Assembly (NCBI GenBank): GCA_964019135.1
Contig: OZ025263.1
Coordinates: forward strand, 31,290,133 to 31,354,132
Length of the DNA stretch: 64,000 nucleotides
Reading direction: 5' to 3'
Origin: Arenicola marina
Lineage: Eukaryota; Annelida; Polychaeta; Arenicolidae
A program made the position numbers and the translations under genes. Below the pieces are notes generated by a model. It saw only the letters and a program-made list of their open reading frames with translations. It ran no database searches and had not been told where the DNA came from. Of this stretch, positions 9,601 to 17,870 are shown in pieces. The number at the start of each line of letters is the position of its first letter. The stretch's first letter is position 1.

Positions 9601-11467
9601 TCTTTTTAAATTCTGTGACCCTTGGTCATCGGTGGGGGGCACAGGAAGCAAGTGTCCCCCTTCCCTTTCAGACCCTATATGCTATACCTTAACCCCAACC
9701 CCCCTCCTGTTTCTCTGCGCCACGATAACCTACCTTTATTTTAGGAACTAGTTATTGTGCCCGCTCCCCCCCTTTCAAGAATTTCTGCGCACGCCTCTGA
9801 CCGCGTGTCCTGGTAGCAGACATTGGATAATCATCCAGAGATCAAAGCGTCCAACTTTAAGCCAATCATGCAGCTCGGAAAGTTTAAAGCTACTCGTCTC
9901 TTAGACAATTTCCCATTAGTACCACATGCATTCCTTAAAGCGTTAACACTACCAAGGCTAGATCAGATAAAGTCCAAGTTTCCAGTAATGTATTGTATAG
10001 CATGCGTTTATTATTGTATGTCCTAGATCGATGTATTATAAAAGTTTCCCCGTTAGATCGTTGCCATGGATCCAGTCATTCCGTCATCGTATTTATGACG
10101 ATGACACATCGCTGTGTTACATCTTGACAACGACATGTCCATATATATATCTGATCCGCTAGTTCCACTTTCAGCTCTTCATTGGTACGAACGTCATGCT
10201 GACAAATATGGGTTTCATCAAGTACCCCCCCAGCTGGCCGCCGCTGGTAGGAGCGTCACTGGGCGCTGTTGCCATGGCATCGATTGCCATAGTAACGGCA
10301 GTGTGTGTGGTCAGGCAACGACGGAGGTTACGACGGAAGGCCACCGACCTGGGCGACGAAGAGGTGTTCATTCTGCCCCCCCTGCCCGCCGAGGAGCAGA
10401 GAGTCAGCCACGGTGACGGCCGCTGGTTCAACACGCGCGATTCCGTGCAGTACAAACTGCGGCGCGTGATGGCCACCAAAGGGGGAGGGTTGGGCGTCGG
10501 GCCCGGGCTGCAGGGAGGTCGGGAGGCTGCAGGCTACAGCCCTCGCTATACAGACCAGGAGGACATGATGGCGCAATGGCCCGCTGGGCAACGACAACCG
10601 GGTGCCACGGAGGGCACACCGACTAGGCCTCAAACTTCAACCACCCACGGGGCTAGGTTGATGTACTGGCAGCGGCAGTCTCACCTTGGCCAGGATGTCA
10701 GCCCGGAGGACTGGTACAAGAACAGGCCTCACCCCCTCACACAGGAGGCGGACGCCGATTATTTGACGACAGATGAGAGCGTTCAAGGCACGATCGACTC
10801 GTACGACGGAGGCGACTTGTTCACTCCAGCGGTTGATCCGGAAGCCAACAATCGTAATCACCGTACGGCAGAGAACGACACCGAACATTTCGATCCATTT
10901 GAAAGTAATCCAAATACCAACAAGTTCTACATGAATACCGCGTACTCTCGCGATCGATCACGTGACGCTGACACGCGAGACCCACATGACGCAAGAACTT
11001 ATTCTAGTAAAAAATCCCACGTAGATGTGAGACAAACTAGGAACGCTCGCCCCAGAAGCATCGATGCACCCCGAGCCCAAGCCGTCAGCAAATCCGGAGA
11101 GGTAAGTAGCGGTGGCGTCCGTAGCAATGGCGCCGGAAGGGTGTTGAATCCGCCGATGGATCCGAGGGGAATGCCGCCAGGACCCCCGGACCACGTGCAG
11201 GATATCAATGACTTATACATGAAAAATTGGCGCACCAGAGAGGCCATTGAAGACGTCAGAGCTGACAGCAGGCGACGCGACTTATCCCCGGCAGACAGAT
11301 CCCAGGGTACCTCTCGCAAGATGTCGCCGAGAGCTTTGGCGTGGCGTGGTCACGAACAAACTCCCTTTGACATGCCGCTTCGAGCCCAACGTGAGACATA
11401 CACACCCGATCACCGAGCCGGAAAACAGCGGAAAAGGGATGTTTTATCGCTGTATCCTGAGGATTGA
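2607..11467 (+). CDS. Gene A: GCC2/GCC3-EGF-IPT transmembrane receptor-like protein (5' end not seen)
   Basis: Nine exons are inferred at 2607-3278, 4218-4340, 5111-5236, 5598-5757, 6506-6670, 7696-7840, 8640-8957, 9322-9489 and 10175-11467. All have AG acceptors and GT donors. The junction phases are compatible throughout (1-1-1-1-2-2-0-0-0) and the sum gives 1055 codons plus TGA. Domain order is eleven 16-residue Cys modules like those of ephrin receptors and SCUBE proteins, EGF, calcium-type EGF (DIDEC), IPT/TIG segments resembling plexin and MET ectodomains, one transmembrane helix and an approximately 390-residue polar tail. Plexin GAP, kinase, PDZ-ligand and death domains were not found. 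It probably acts at the cell surface in adhesion or ligand binding (inference). The first exon of this model starts in phase 1, so signal-peptide exons must lie upstream, and none was recognised in 1-2606. Confidence 0.85.
3592..3695. repeat. (AAT)n microsatellite
   Basis: About 100 bp of AAT triplets with a few interruptions, lying in the first visible intron of gene A. Simple repeat with no coding meaning. Confidence 0.95.
4218..4340 (+). CDS. Gene A exon 2: EGF-like domain
   Basis: A 123-bp exon, phase 1 at both ends, encoding a six-cysteine EGF domain ([16 protein letters not shown], then [13 protein letters not shown]). The acceptor is TTCAG and the donor GAAG/GTAGGC. The last about 35 bases together with the donor are the evident seed of the minisatellite that follows. 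Confidence 0.85.
4310..5000. repeat. 38-bp minisatellite derived from an exon-intron junction
   Basis: About 15-17 units of about 38 bp (ACTGACAGGCTAACCATGTG, AAGAAGGTGGGCGTTAAC). The first unit is the true end of the EGF exon plus its splice donor (CTGACAGGCCAGCGATGTGA, AGAAGGTAGGCGT). Later units drift, with the last (4860-5000) clearly diverged. Many copies keep a GT in the donor position. Confidence 0.85.
5111..5236 (+). CDS. Gene A exon 3: calcium-binding-type EGF domain
   Basis: A 126-bp exon, phase 1 at both ends, beginning with the DIDEC calcium-binding consensus and ending YAGQHCEQ. All six cysteines are present (C-L-N-P-P-C, GKC, YECNC, HC). The acceptor is GCGAACAG and the donor AAA/GTAAGT. 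Confidence 0.85.
5598..5757 (+). CDS. Gene A exon 4: first IPT/TIG segment
   Basis: It encodes [20 protein letters not shown], then [14 protein letters not shown] and RYRCDYIG. This is the classic IPT/TIG opening (P-x-x-G-P-x-x-G-G-T) seen in plexins, MET and RON. It starts in phase 1 and ends in phase 2 at a GTAAGC donor. Length (160 bp) equals that of its gene-B counterpart. Confidence 0.85.
5806..6411. repeat. TG/GTGTGGT-rich tandem array
   Basis: About 600 bp of TGTGTG with regularly interspersed GGTGTG, intronic in gene A. It creates long open frames on both strands (Cys/Val or His/Thr only), which are not genes. Confidence 0.95.
6506..6670 (+). CDS. Gene A exon 5: end of IPT 1 and linker into IPT 2
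   Basis: Phase 2 at both ends. It encodes [26 protein letters not shown] and [20 protein letters not shown]. The [10 protein letters not shown]-x-P segment is the strand that leads into the next IPT repeat in plexin-like proteins. The acceptor is CTATAG and the donor GTGAGT. Confidence 0.82.
6925..7065. repeat. Short tandem repeat, about 45-bp unit, intronic
   Basis: Three to four units of the type TTTGTCAGTGTCCATTTTTA, GGTGCCTTTTTTAAC. Lies in the intron of gene A between exons 5 and 6. Confidence 0.6.
7696..7840 (+). CDS. Gene A exon 6: IPT 2 start
   Basis: A 145-bp exon (phase 2 in, phase 0 out) encoding [15 protein letters not shown] and a beta-rich continuation. This is the G-G-T-x-V-x-V-x-G-x-S-L hallmark of an IPT repeat. 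The acceptor is CTATTCAG. The donor is the weak GTATTT, chosen because the gene-B counterpart has a strong GTAAGC at the same place and equal length. Confidence 0.8.
7976..8396. mobile_element. MITE copy 2 (family of 1480-2368)
   Basis: About 420 bp with imperfect terminal inverted repeats (GTCGGGTTTACACGGTACGA at the left against ATGCCCTGTTCACACGATGC as the reverse complement of the right end). Includes repeated GCTGATTGG motifs. Non-coding, intronic in gene A. Confidence 0.65.
8440..8535. repeat. 17-bp tandem repeat (ATGAACACGTGGTCGCC)
   Basis: About five units of 17 bp with few changes, each with a CACGTG or CATGTG core. Intronic in gene A, just ahead of exon 7. Confidence 0.7.
8640..8957 (+). 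CDS. Gene A exon 7: IPT-like region
   Basis: A 318-bp phase-0 exon encoding [23 protein letters not shown], a VDYSTDD segment, [15 protein letters not shown] and [13 protein letters not shown]. This corresponds to the I-x-C-x-T-P end of one IPT repeat and the start of the next in plexin-type ectodomains. Several N-glycosylation sequons. Acceptor CTTCCAG, donor GTAAGT. Its counterpart at 57730-58044 is 3 bp shorter. Confidence 0.85.
9322..9489 (+). CDS. Gene A exon 8: last IPT repeat
   Basis: A 168-bp phase-0 exon encoding [31 protein letters not shown]. This is the V-x-V-G-x-x-x-C-x-I-x-x-L-x-x-x-x-L-x-C-x-x-P-P pattern of the terminal plexin/MET IPT repeat. Acceptor CATCTCAG, donor GTAAGT. 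Same length as both gene-B copies. Confidence 0.85.
10175..11467 (+). CDS. Gene A terminal exon: transmembrane helix and long cytoplasmic tail
   Basis: It starts in phase 0 after TTTCAG. The first residues ([21 protein letters not shown]) finish the plexin-like V-x-x-G-x-x-x-x-G-x-x-x-Y strand. A transmembrane helix follows (about residues 25-47, from [10 protein letters not shown] to VTAVCVV), with a basic stop-transfer RQRRRLRRK. The tail is about 390 residues, polar and probably disordered, rich in D, R, S and Q, and ends LYPED. No catalytic domain is recognised. A perfect donor-like AG/GTAAGT at 11102 lies in phase 0, so alternative tails are possible. Confidence 0.85.
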   Translation, partial: LFIGTNVMLTNMGFIKYPPSWPPLVGASLGAVAMASIAIVTAVCVVRQRRRLRRKATDLGDEEVFILPPLPAEEQRVSHGDGRWFNTRDSVQYKLRRVMATKGGGLGVGPGLQGGREAAGYSPRYTDQEDMMAQWPAGQRQPGATEGTPTRPQTSTTHGARLMYWQRQSHLGQDVSPEDWYKNRPHPLTQEADADYLTTDESVQGTIDSYDGGDLFTPAVDPEANNRNHRTAENDTEHFDPFESNPNTNKFYMNTAYSRDRSRDADTRDPHDARTYSSKKSHVDVRQTRNARPRSIDAPRAQAVSKSGEVSSGGVRSNGAGRVLNPPMDPRGMPPGPPDHVQDINDLYMKNWRTREAIEDVRADSRRRDLSPADRSQGTSRKMSPRALAWRGHEQTPFDMPLRAQRETYTPDHRAGKQRKRDVLSLYPED

Positions 11468-12873
11468 CAAATCAAAATAAGCATTTCGAATGAACCTCGT
11501 AACAGGAAAACGCAATAGAATTGCATGTATATTATTGCTTCATATTAGTAATGGCAATTCATTTGTGACATTTATATAGTAGAATTACACAGTCACCTGT
11601 TATGCACTCAGATATCTCTGCATAGAGGTGATCCTCAGCAAATTGTGAGTAGTATATATAAATGAAGCTGCAACAGTGAGTTTAATTTTGTTACCATTTG
11701 GTACATACTATTATGTTTAGGTTTCATCACCATTTATACTGCCATTTCTGTTATCATGTTGTTATGTTGTTCTTCCTTGTATCGCTTCTACAGTATACGG
11801 ACATTGAGTGGAAATGATTTTTGGTACAATACTGTACATCATAATGCCATCGTTCATTAGTACATGCAACATTTCCAAGTTTCCTGACGCCAGTTCTGTC
11901 AGAATGTCCCATTTTTAGTAGCGTTACGTAACGCGAAAGTTAAAAGTTAAAAATGTTTATATGACATCCTTAGTGACACAACTAACTAAGCATTCTTGTG
12001 ACGCTCAGATAGCACAACGACGGAAGACCATCGTCGGGCCAACGTCGCCCGCTACATTGGCCCACCGTCGGCAAACATTTTAGTCTTAACATAACATTTA
12101 TTGACCAAAGTACAGCGGGCGTATTTATTGACGCATGGATCTCTTGACACCAGATCAGTCAGATTCTTGCAGCCGTTGGGCCATGTCGTGATCTGTGAAC
12201 AGAATCTACCGTTTATAGCGCAAAATGCATTTAAAATAATATGATGTCCAAAATCATTCAGAAATACCTCGCAACAACAGATTTTAGTTGTAGGCAGTGC
12301 AGATCCCCCCCCCTCTTCTGTGTGTGTGGGGGGGAGTGGGGTATTTCCGTTCATCGTGGCCTGTGTTAGTAGTGTGGCCGTGTCGGCTGTGCCTGTGGTG
12401 ACCAGGCCTGGCTCACTCCAAGGAGAGTGAGCTCATTCTAAGCAGACTAGGCCAGGCCGGGTTATGCCCGATCGGTGAGCCATGGCTGTCAAGGGGAGAT
12501 CAAAGCATCGAAAGAGCTGTTATTATTTGATTAGAGCTGATTATGCTTCAGACGATACGTTTTCCGATGCAGTCGATCAAAATCTTACGTCTGACAAGAT
12601 TTATTACTTCAAACCGTTATGAAAATGAAAAGGAATGAAAATATATATGCCGATATGCAGAGAAACACCGCCATCTTTTAAAGGTTCTCAAACAGCCACA
12701 GAAGGTGAAGGTCGTAGTTTCCTAGCTCACTCGCCAGACGGATAAACGTGCAGCCAGCAGCCCCACGCCACCGCCGCTTGCTATATTAAATCAGACCACT
12801 AAACCAGACAATAATGGAGACATAGTAAACTTCAAATATGTTTAAATATCATAGTTCATATGACACAACAGAG
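11468..12873. other. Likely gene A 3' UTR, then no recognised gene
   Basis: The first few hundred bases are AT-rich, as expected of a 3' UTR, but no clear AATAAA was identified. At 12010-12075 GTCGGGCCAACGTCGCCCGC resembles the subterminal sequence of the element at 52677. The stretch 12400-12480 contains a small GGCCTGGC/GCCAGGCC inverted repeat. No coding region is supported. Confidence 0.35.
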
Positions 12874-15718
12874 TCAATAGGTATATCGCACTGGCTTGCG
12901 AATTTGCCTCCCATATCTGGTTGTCACAACCGATGGTGACGGCGATGACTGCACACGGTTGTCAGCAGTTTCACAGGGTGAAACGCTCGGCGACTCAGAC
13001 AGTGACATAGCAGTCTCCATCTGATCAGGCTCTGCCTCTGGTATCAATGCCTCTGGCGTTGATACCAGATAAGACCTGGGTTGGTACTCAGCATCCACTG
13101 TCGCTGGTTCCCATACACTTCCTCTCCGAATTCCTACCGAATCCTTCGGATGCAGAGCTGACAGAGAAACGGAACTTCTGTCATAATAATGTTTCTGCAC
13201 CTCCTGTGCTCTTCTGAGTTTGGTGTACATGGCTTCACAATTTACCGACATCGGGGGCAGAAGGCGATCATGGGTGAGTAGTTTTGAATTCAACCTTCTA
13301 CCCATAAGCAGTTGAGCCGGAGAATGGTGCCCATCCAACCACTGGAGTATTCCTCTTGTTTGAACAGTTCTCTGATAGGAGCACTAACCGCAGATAAGTT
13401 TGGTAGAAACTTGGCGAGGTAGTTTACAAAACCAATGAATGTACGGACTTCATCTTTGCTGATAGGCTCTTTCATTTCAGACACCGCTTTGATTTTCTTT
13501 TGATCTGGTTTCAAACCATCAGCTGTCAAAGTATGTCCTACATAGTCAAACTGAGACATTGCGAATTTACATTTCTTCAAGTTAAATTTCACATTTGCCT
13601 CTCTGGCTCTCTTTAATACCTCTCGCAGTTTCACATCATTTTGCTCATTATTCTCGCCCCAAATTAGGATGTCATCTACAATGCATTCTACCTCTTCACA
13701 ACTGTCAAATATTTGAGACATTTTCTTTTGAAACACTTCACTCGCGGAGGAAATTCCGAATGGCAATCGCCTAAAAGAATATCTGCCGAAAGGAGTGTTG
13801 AACGTGCAAAGTTGTGTGCTTTCCTCATCTAACTGGATCACTCAGTACCCTGAGCTGGCATCCAATTTTGAAAAGACTTTTGCTCTTCGAATGCGCGATA
13901 CAATATCTTCAATTGTGGGCATTGAATGATGTTTCAGTCTTATAGCTTCATTCAAATTGTTTGGATCTAAGCATAACCTTACGCTCCCATTTTCCTTTTC
14001 CACAACAACAAGACTTACCCAGTCAGTGGGTTCATCTTGTATTTCAATGATATTCTCCTTTTCCATTCTTTTCAATTCAGATTTAACCTTGTCTCTTAGT
14101 GCAAGTGGCACCGTTCTTGGTGGATGCACCACAGGAGTCACAGTTTTATCAATTTGAATATGGTGTTTGCCCTCTAAACATCCTATACCAGCGAACAAGT
14201 CCTGGTTATTCTCTACTACACTGTTCTGTTCTACTTTATAGAGCCTTTTCACTAATCCCATTTCTTCGCTTGAGTCGCTACCTAAAACAGTTGGCACCTG
14301 TTCTTCCACCACTTGCAACACAGTATCAAAGACTGTCTTTGTGTTTGAGTGGTAGTACAACTTCAGCACATGGGGTAGCATGCTGACCAAAATACCCAGT
14401 TAGCTTGGCTTTGGTTTCTCTGATTTTACAGTTTTCATTTCCTAATTTGTCCAACATGCCTTTGGATATCACATTGCATTGTGCACCAGTGTCAATCTCA
14501 AATGCACGGCTCACACTTCCTATCTCTAGTTGCACCGACCATGTGTTTCCACTTTTCCCTGTATTGAGAGCAACAATGAACATACTTTCTCCATTTTCAC
14601 TTACACATGCACTGTTTTGCATGTAGTGAACCTTGTTCCTACTTGGTATCTTGTCTGAGACACTTGCATATGATTTTAACCTGCACATTTTGACAAAGTG
14701 ACCCATTTTATGACAATTTATACACTTCTTGTTATACGCTGGACACCTACCATACACATGTTTTGTGCCACACCTTGTGCAGTCAAATGGGACCCTGGTA
14801 TCATGGTGGTTACCTTTAGAAGGTTTAGACTTTCTAACCATGTGTACTCCATTAGGCACGTCTGTCAAGTCTTTTAGTTGTTGACGTGAGGTTCCATTAG
14901 CACGACAAAAGTCCGTTGCTCGCTTGAGATTCAAATCACTATCTCGCAATAATCGCTCTTGCAGGGAATTATCAGACACACCACACACTATATGGTCTAT
15001 TATCAGAGACTCAGAAAGTCCTCCAAATTCACATGACTTGGACTTCGTCTTCAAATCTGTTAGGAACTGGTCGAAAGGTTCTCCATTACTCTGCTTCCTT
15101 GTGAAGAATATGTGACGCTCGGAAGTTACATTCTTCTTTGGAATGTAAAATTCCTCGAATTGGTCCTTTAAGTTCTGCTGAACTTTTCCATCATCTTCAG
15201 TTGCGAAGTCAAAATTGTTATACACTTCTAATGCCTCTTCTCCAATTACGTGAAGAAAGGTTGCACATTGCAGAGCTGCTGACTTATTGTCCTTTTCTGT
15301 AGCACTGAGATAAAGTTCAAATCTCTGCTTCCAACGTCTCCAATTTTCAGCAATGTTACTTTCTAGAGACAATGCTGGTGGTGGTACTAAGGCTTCCATC
15401 ACTTACCTTCTTCTTTCTTGCTTCTTTCTTCTTTGTCCAGTCTTCTGACACCATGTCATGTATTTTACATGTATAAAATTAGTTATTACTTTACGGCCCA
15501 TCTCATGACCAATGACCAATAACCAGCACAACTAGACAGCATGGGTTTCACATGAAGAAGAGGTCTTTATTGCAAGTCACACCCTCTTTTATAGGCAGTA
15601 CACCTGGTGGCCAGTGAAGGCATACAATACAAAATCCACCTGGTGTATGATTATTAGCAACACATTCATCATAACGTCCAAACCCTATACTCTAGTCATA
15701 ATGACCAGTATATTACAG
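12874..15718 (-). mobile_element. Ty3/gypsy LTR retrotransposon fossil
   Basis: Reading on the minus strand from the right: a 265-bp LTR (15454-15718, TGTAATATAC to ATACATGACA, with TATAAAAGAGG and AATAAA), an adjacent primer-binding-site-like TGGTGTCAGAAGACTGG, a gag-like protein with CCHC zinc knuckles, an aspartic protease motif (DTGAQCN), reverse transcriptase (SKLDASSGY, PFGISSA, CIVDDILIWG) and the C-terminal region of an integrase-type protein. One LTR is recognised. The element is broken in several places. Age cannot be estimated without a second LTR. Confidence 0.85.
15454..15718 (-). repeat. LTR of the Ty3/gypsy fossil
   Basis: TG...CA termini on the minus strand, a TATA box (CCTATAAAAGAGGG) and a polyadenylation hexamer (GCAATAAAGACC) in the expected order, followed by the primer-binding-site-like sequence. 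Confidence 0.8.
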
Positions 15719-15727
15719 CAGCAACAG

Positions 15728-16275
15728 GGGCGGATCCAGTAATTTGAAAACGGAGGGTCCGCCGAAACTTGCGACAGGGGGGTGGGGTGATCCACGCCTC
15801 AGATAGCGTTCTTCCTCCAAAAGAGGGGGAGTGACGACTTGGAGGGGACTCTGAACAAAATTTCGACCTGGGAAACCGCCAATTGTTTTAAGACCGGCCG
15901 GGGGGGGGGGGGGGGGCACTAAAACTTGCGACCGTGGGGGAAGAAGGGGGGGGGGGGCGGATGCGTCCACGCCTCAGATGGCCTAAATTTTGCATTGAAA
16001 AACGGCATTCATCCTCAAAAGGGAGGGGGGCTCCGGACCTCCTAGACCGCCCCCCCCCCCTAGATCCGCCCATGCGACAAGAATCTTGCATGGATCAGAA
16101 TAATCATAAATGTATATAGACTTATGCACCGTCATATGTCCAGGGGCGGATCCAAGAATGTGAAAAAGGGGTAGTAGAAACGGCATTTTTCTTCAATAAT
16201 GGGGGGGAGGGTCCGGACCCCCTGGACCCCCCCGGACCCCCCCACCCCGCCCCCTCCCTGCCTTGATCCGCCCTT
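15728..16275. repeat. G-rich dispersed repeat (GGCGGATCCAG family), two or three joined copies
   Basis: Copies start GGGCGGATCCAG, then carry GAAAA and G-runs, repeated AAACTTGCGACCGGGG, CACGCCTCAGATGGCC and a terminal TAGATCCGCCC in opposite orientation. The inverted GGATCC ends suggest a fold-back or SINE-like non-coding repeat. The same family recurs at 17218, 25240, 34198, 41500, 45608, 47700, 49533 and 51551. Confidence 0.7.
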
Positions 16276-17160
16276 AGTGTCGCTTACGTTATCAGATACC
16301 TGCTAATGGCTGCCCAACTAACACGTCACATGAACATACCCGCAGACAAGGATGTTTAATTCGAATAAATGTATTGAATTCAACCTGTTTGTCATGTGGC
16401 CTTGTTTTTTTACCTGTATGCGTTACCGTATCGGTTCGTGCCGCACGCCTGGCCACTCGGCAGTCGGCACCACAATGAACAAGCAAAACTGTTACTTGCG
16501 CCCCTTCTGGAAAGGAAAGGTGTTTCAATTGGCTGGGTTCCACATATGTCGACTTTCGTGACACCCGGAAAGTTGCATTCTGTAACGCCCTCAAATTAAT
16601 GTTGGATGTCAGAGCTGGGGAGGACGGGGGGGGGGGGGTTACCCCCCCCCCGCCCCCAGAGCTACGCTTCATTGTGCGATTTTTGGAAGTCTGGAAGACT
16701 TCCGCCTTAATTCATGGGAGTCTCGGGATATTTTGTACTGTGAAAGGGGGTCAGGCTTTGGCGGGGCCCGCTATTGTTACATAATCGGGAAGGGAAGGGG
16801 GTGAGGGCAAGGGGAGGAGGGGACGGCAAGGGGAAGGGGTGATTGGGAGGGTGAGGGCAAGGGGAGGGTGGCTAGGTGTTAGATTGTGGTGGTGGAAAGG
16901 GAGGTGAGGACAAGGGGAGGGGTAGGGTGATGAGTGCTGGGTGGTATTAATAGTGGATGGGGGTGAGGACATGGGCGGCGGGTGTGGGTGGGGGTGGAGG
17001 CGGAATCTTTTAGCATCCATGGACATGCATATAGGCATTATACATTCATTTTTCTAATCTGTATGAACATAACACATTAAGAGTAGTGAAGGAGGCTGCG
17101 TGAGTTGGGTCCGGTGCTTATAAAATGGCACCACGCCCAGACTCGGGCCAGGCTACAAGT
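16276..17160. repeat. Long dispersed repeat, copy 1 (copy 2 at 34330-35370)
   Basis: The blocks GTCATGTGGCCTTG with CACGCCTGGCCAC (16390-16560), a G/A-rich GGGAGGGTGAGGGCAAGGGG array (16780-16990) and GGAGGCGGAATCTTT with GGACATGCATATAGGCATTA (16995-17160) recur in the same order near 34440-35370. Non-coding; class unknown. Confidence 0.7.
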
Positions 17161-17217
17161 ACAAGTACATCTGCAAGTACATGAGACCAATTACAAATAC
17201 ATTTACAATGTACTCTT

Positions 17218-17435
17218 TTTGGCGGATCCAGGATTTTGAAAAGGGGGGTTCAAACTTGTGGGGGCTGGGGGCGGCTCTGAACAAAATTGCGACCGGGGGG
17301 TCCACCAATTTGTTGACGATACGGGGCGGGGAGATCCACTGAAAACTTGCGACCGCCGCCTCAGATAGTTCTTCGAAAGGGGGGGGGGGATCCGGACTGC
17401 CTGGACCGCTTCCCCCTCCCCCCTTGTACCTTTTA
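17218..17435. repeat. GGCGGATCCAG-family repeat
   Basis: GGCGGATCCAGGATTTTGAA, G-runs, then GAACAAAATTGCGACCGGGG and AAAACTTGCGACC. Same organisation as at 15728. Confidence 0.7.
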
Positions 17436-17692
17436 CAAGTAAAGAAAGCGGGCAGCGAATTAGTCCGATTTACCAATTTACCCTTCATGTGCACAAACGA
17501 GGCCTGAATACCAACCTTGAGTCATTTCAAAGTTTGTGTAACAGAATAAATGTAGGTATCCGTAGCCGAGTAAAATCGGGCTCTCGCGCGACAAGGCCAG
17601 CATGGTCAGTAACAGTATGGCATAATCATATCCGGGCATGGCAAAAAGCAACTGATTTGTTATGGCGAAAATCGCCATCATATGAATCTGCT

Positions 17693-17697
<5 letters not shown>

Positions 17698-17728
<31 letters not shown>
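17698..17728. repeat. (TG)n microsatellite
   Basis: About 15 uninterrupted TG dinucleotides. Confidence 0.95.
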
Positions 17729-17729
<1 letters not shown>

Positions 17730-17870
17730 TGTCTGTCGGCACGATAACTGTCGAACACTTGCAGTTATCGTTGTGGAACTTCGCCAACAGATGCCAGAAG
17801 TAAAATCTCAGGTCAAGTTCGTTGCCGGGAGAAATCGGTCGGACATCAACGTCACAGTGACGTCATACGT

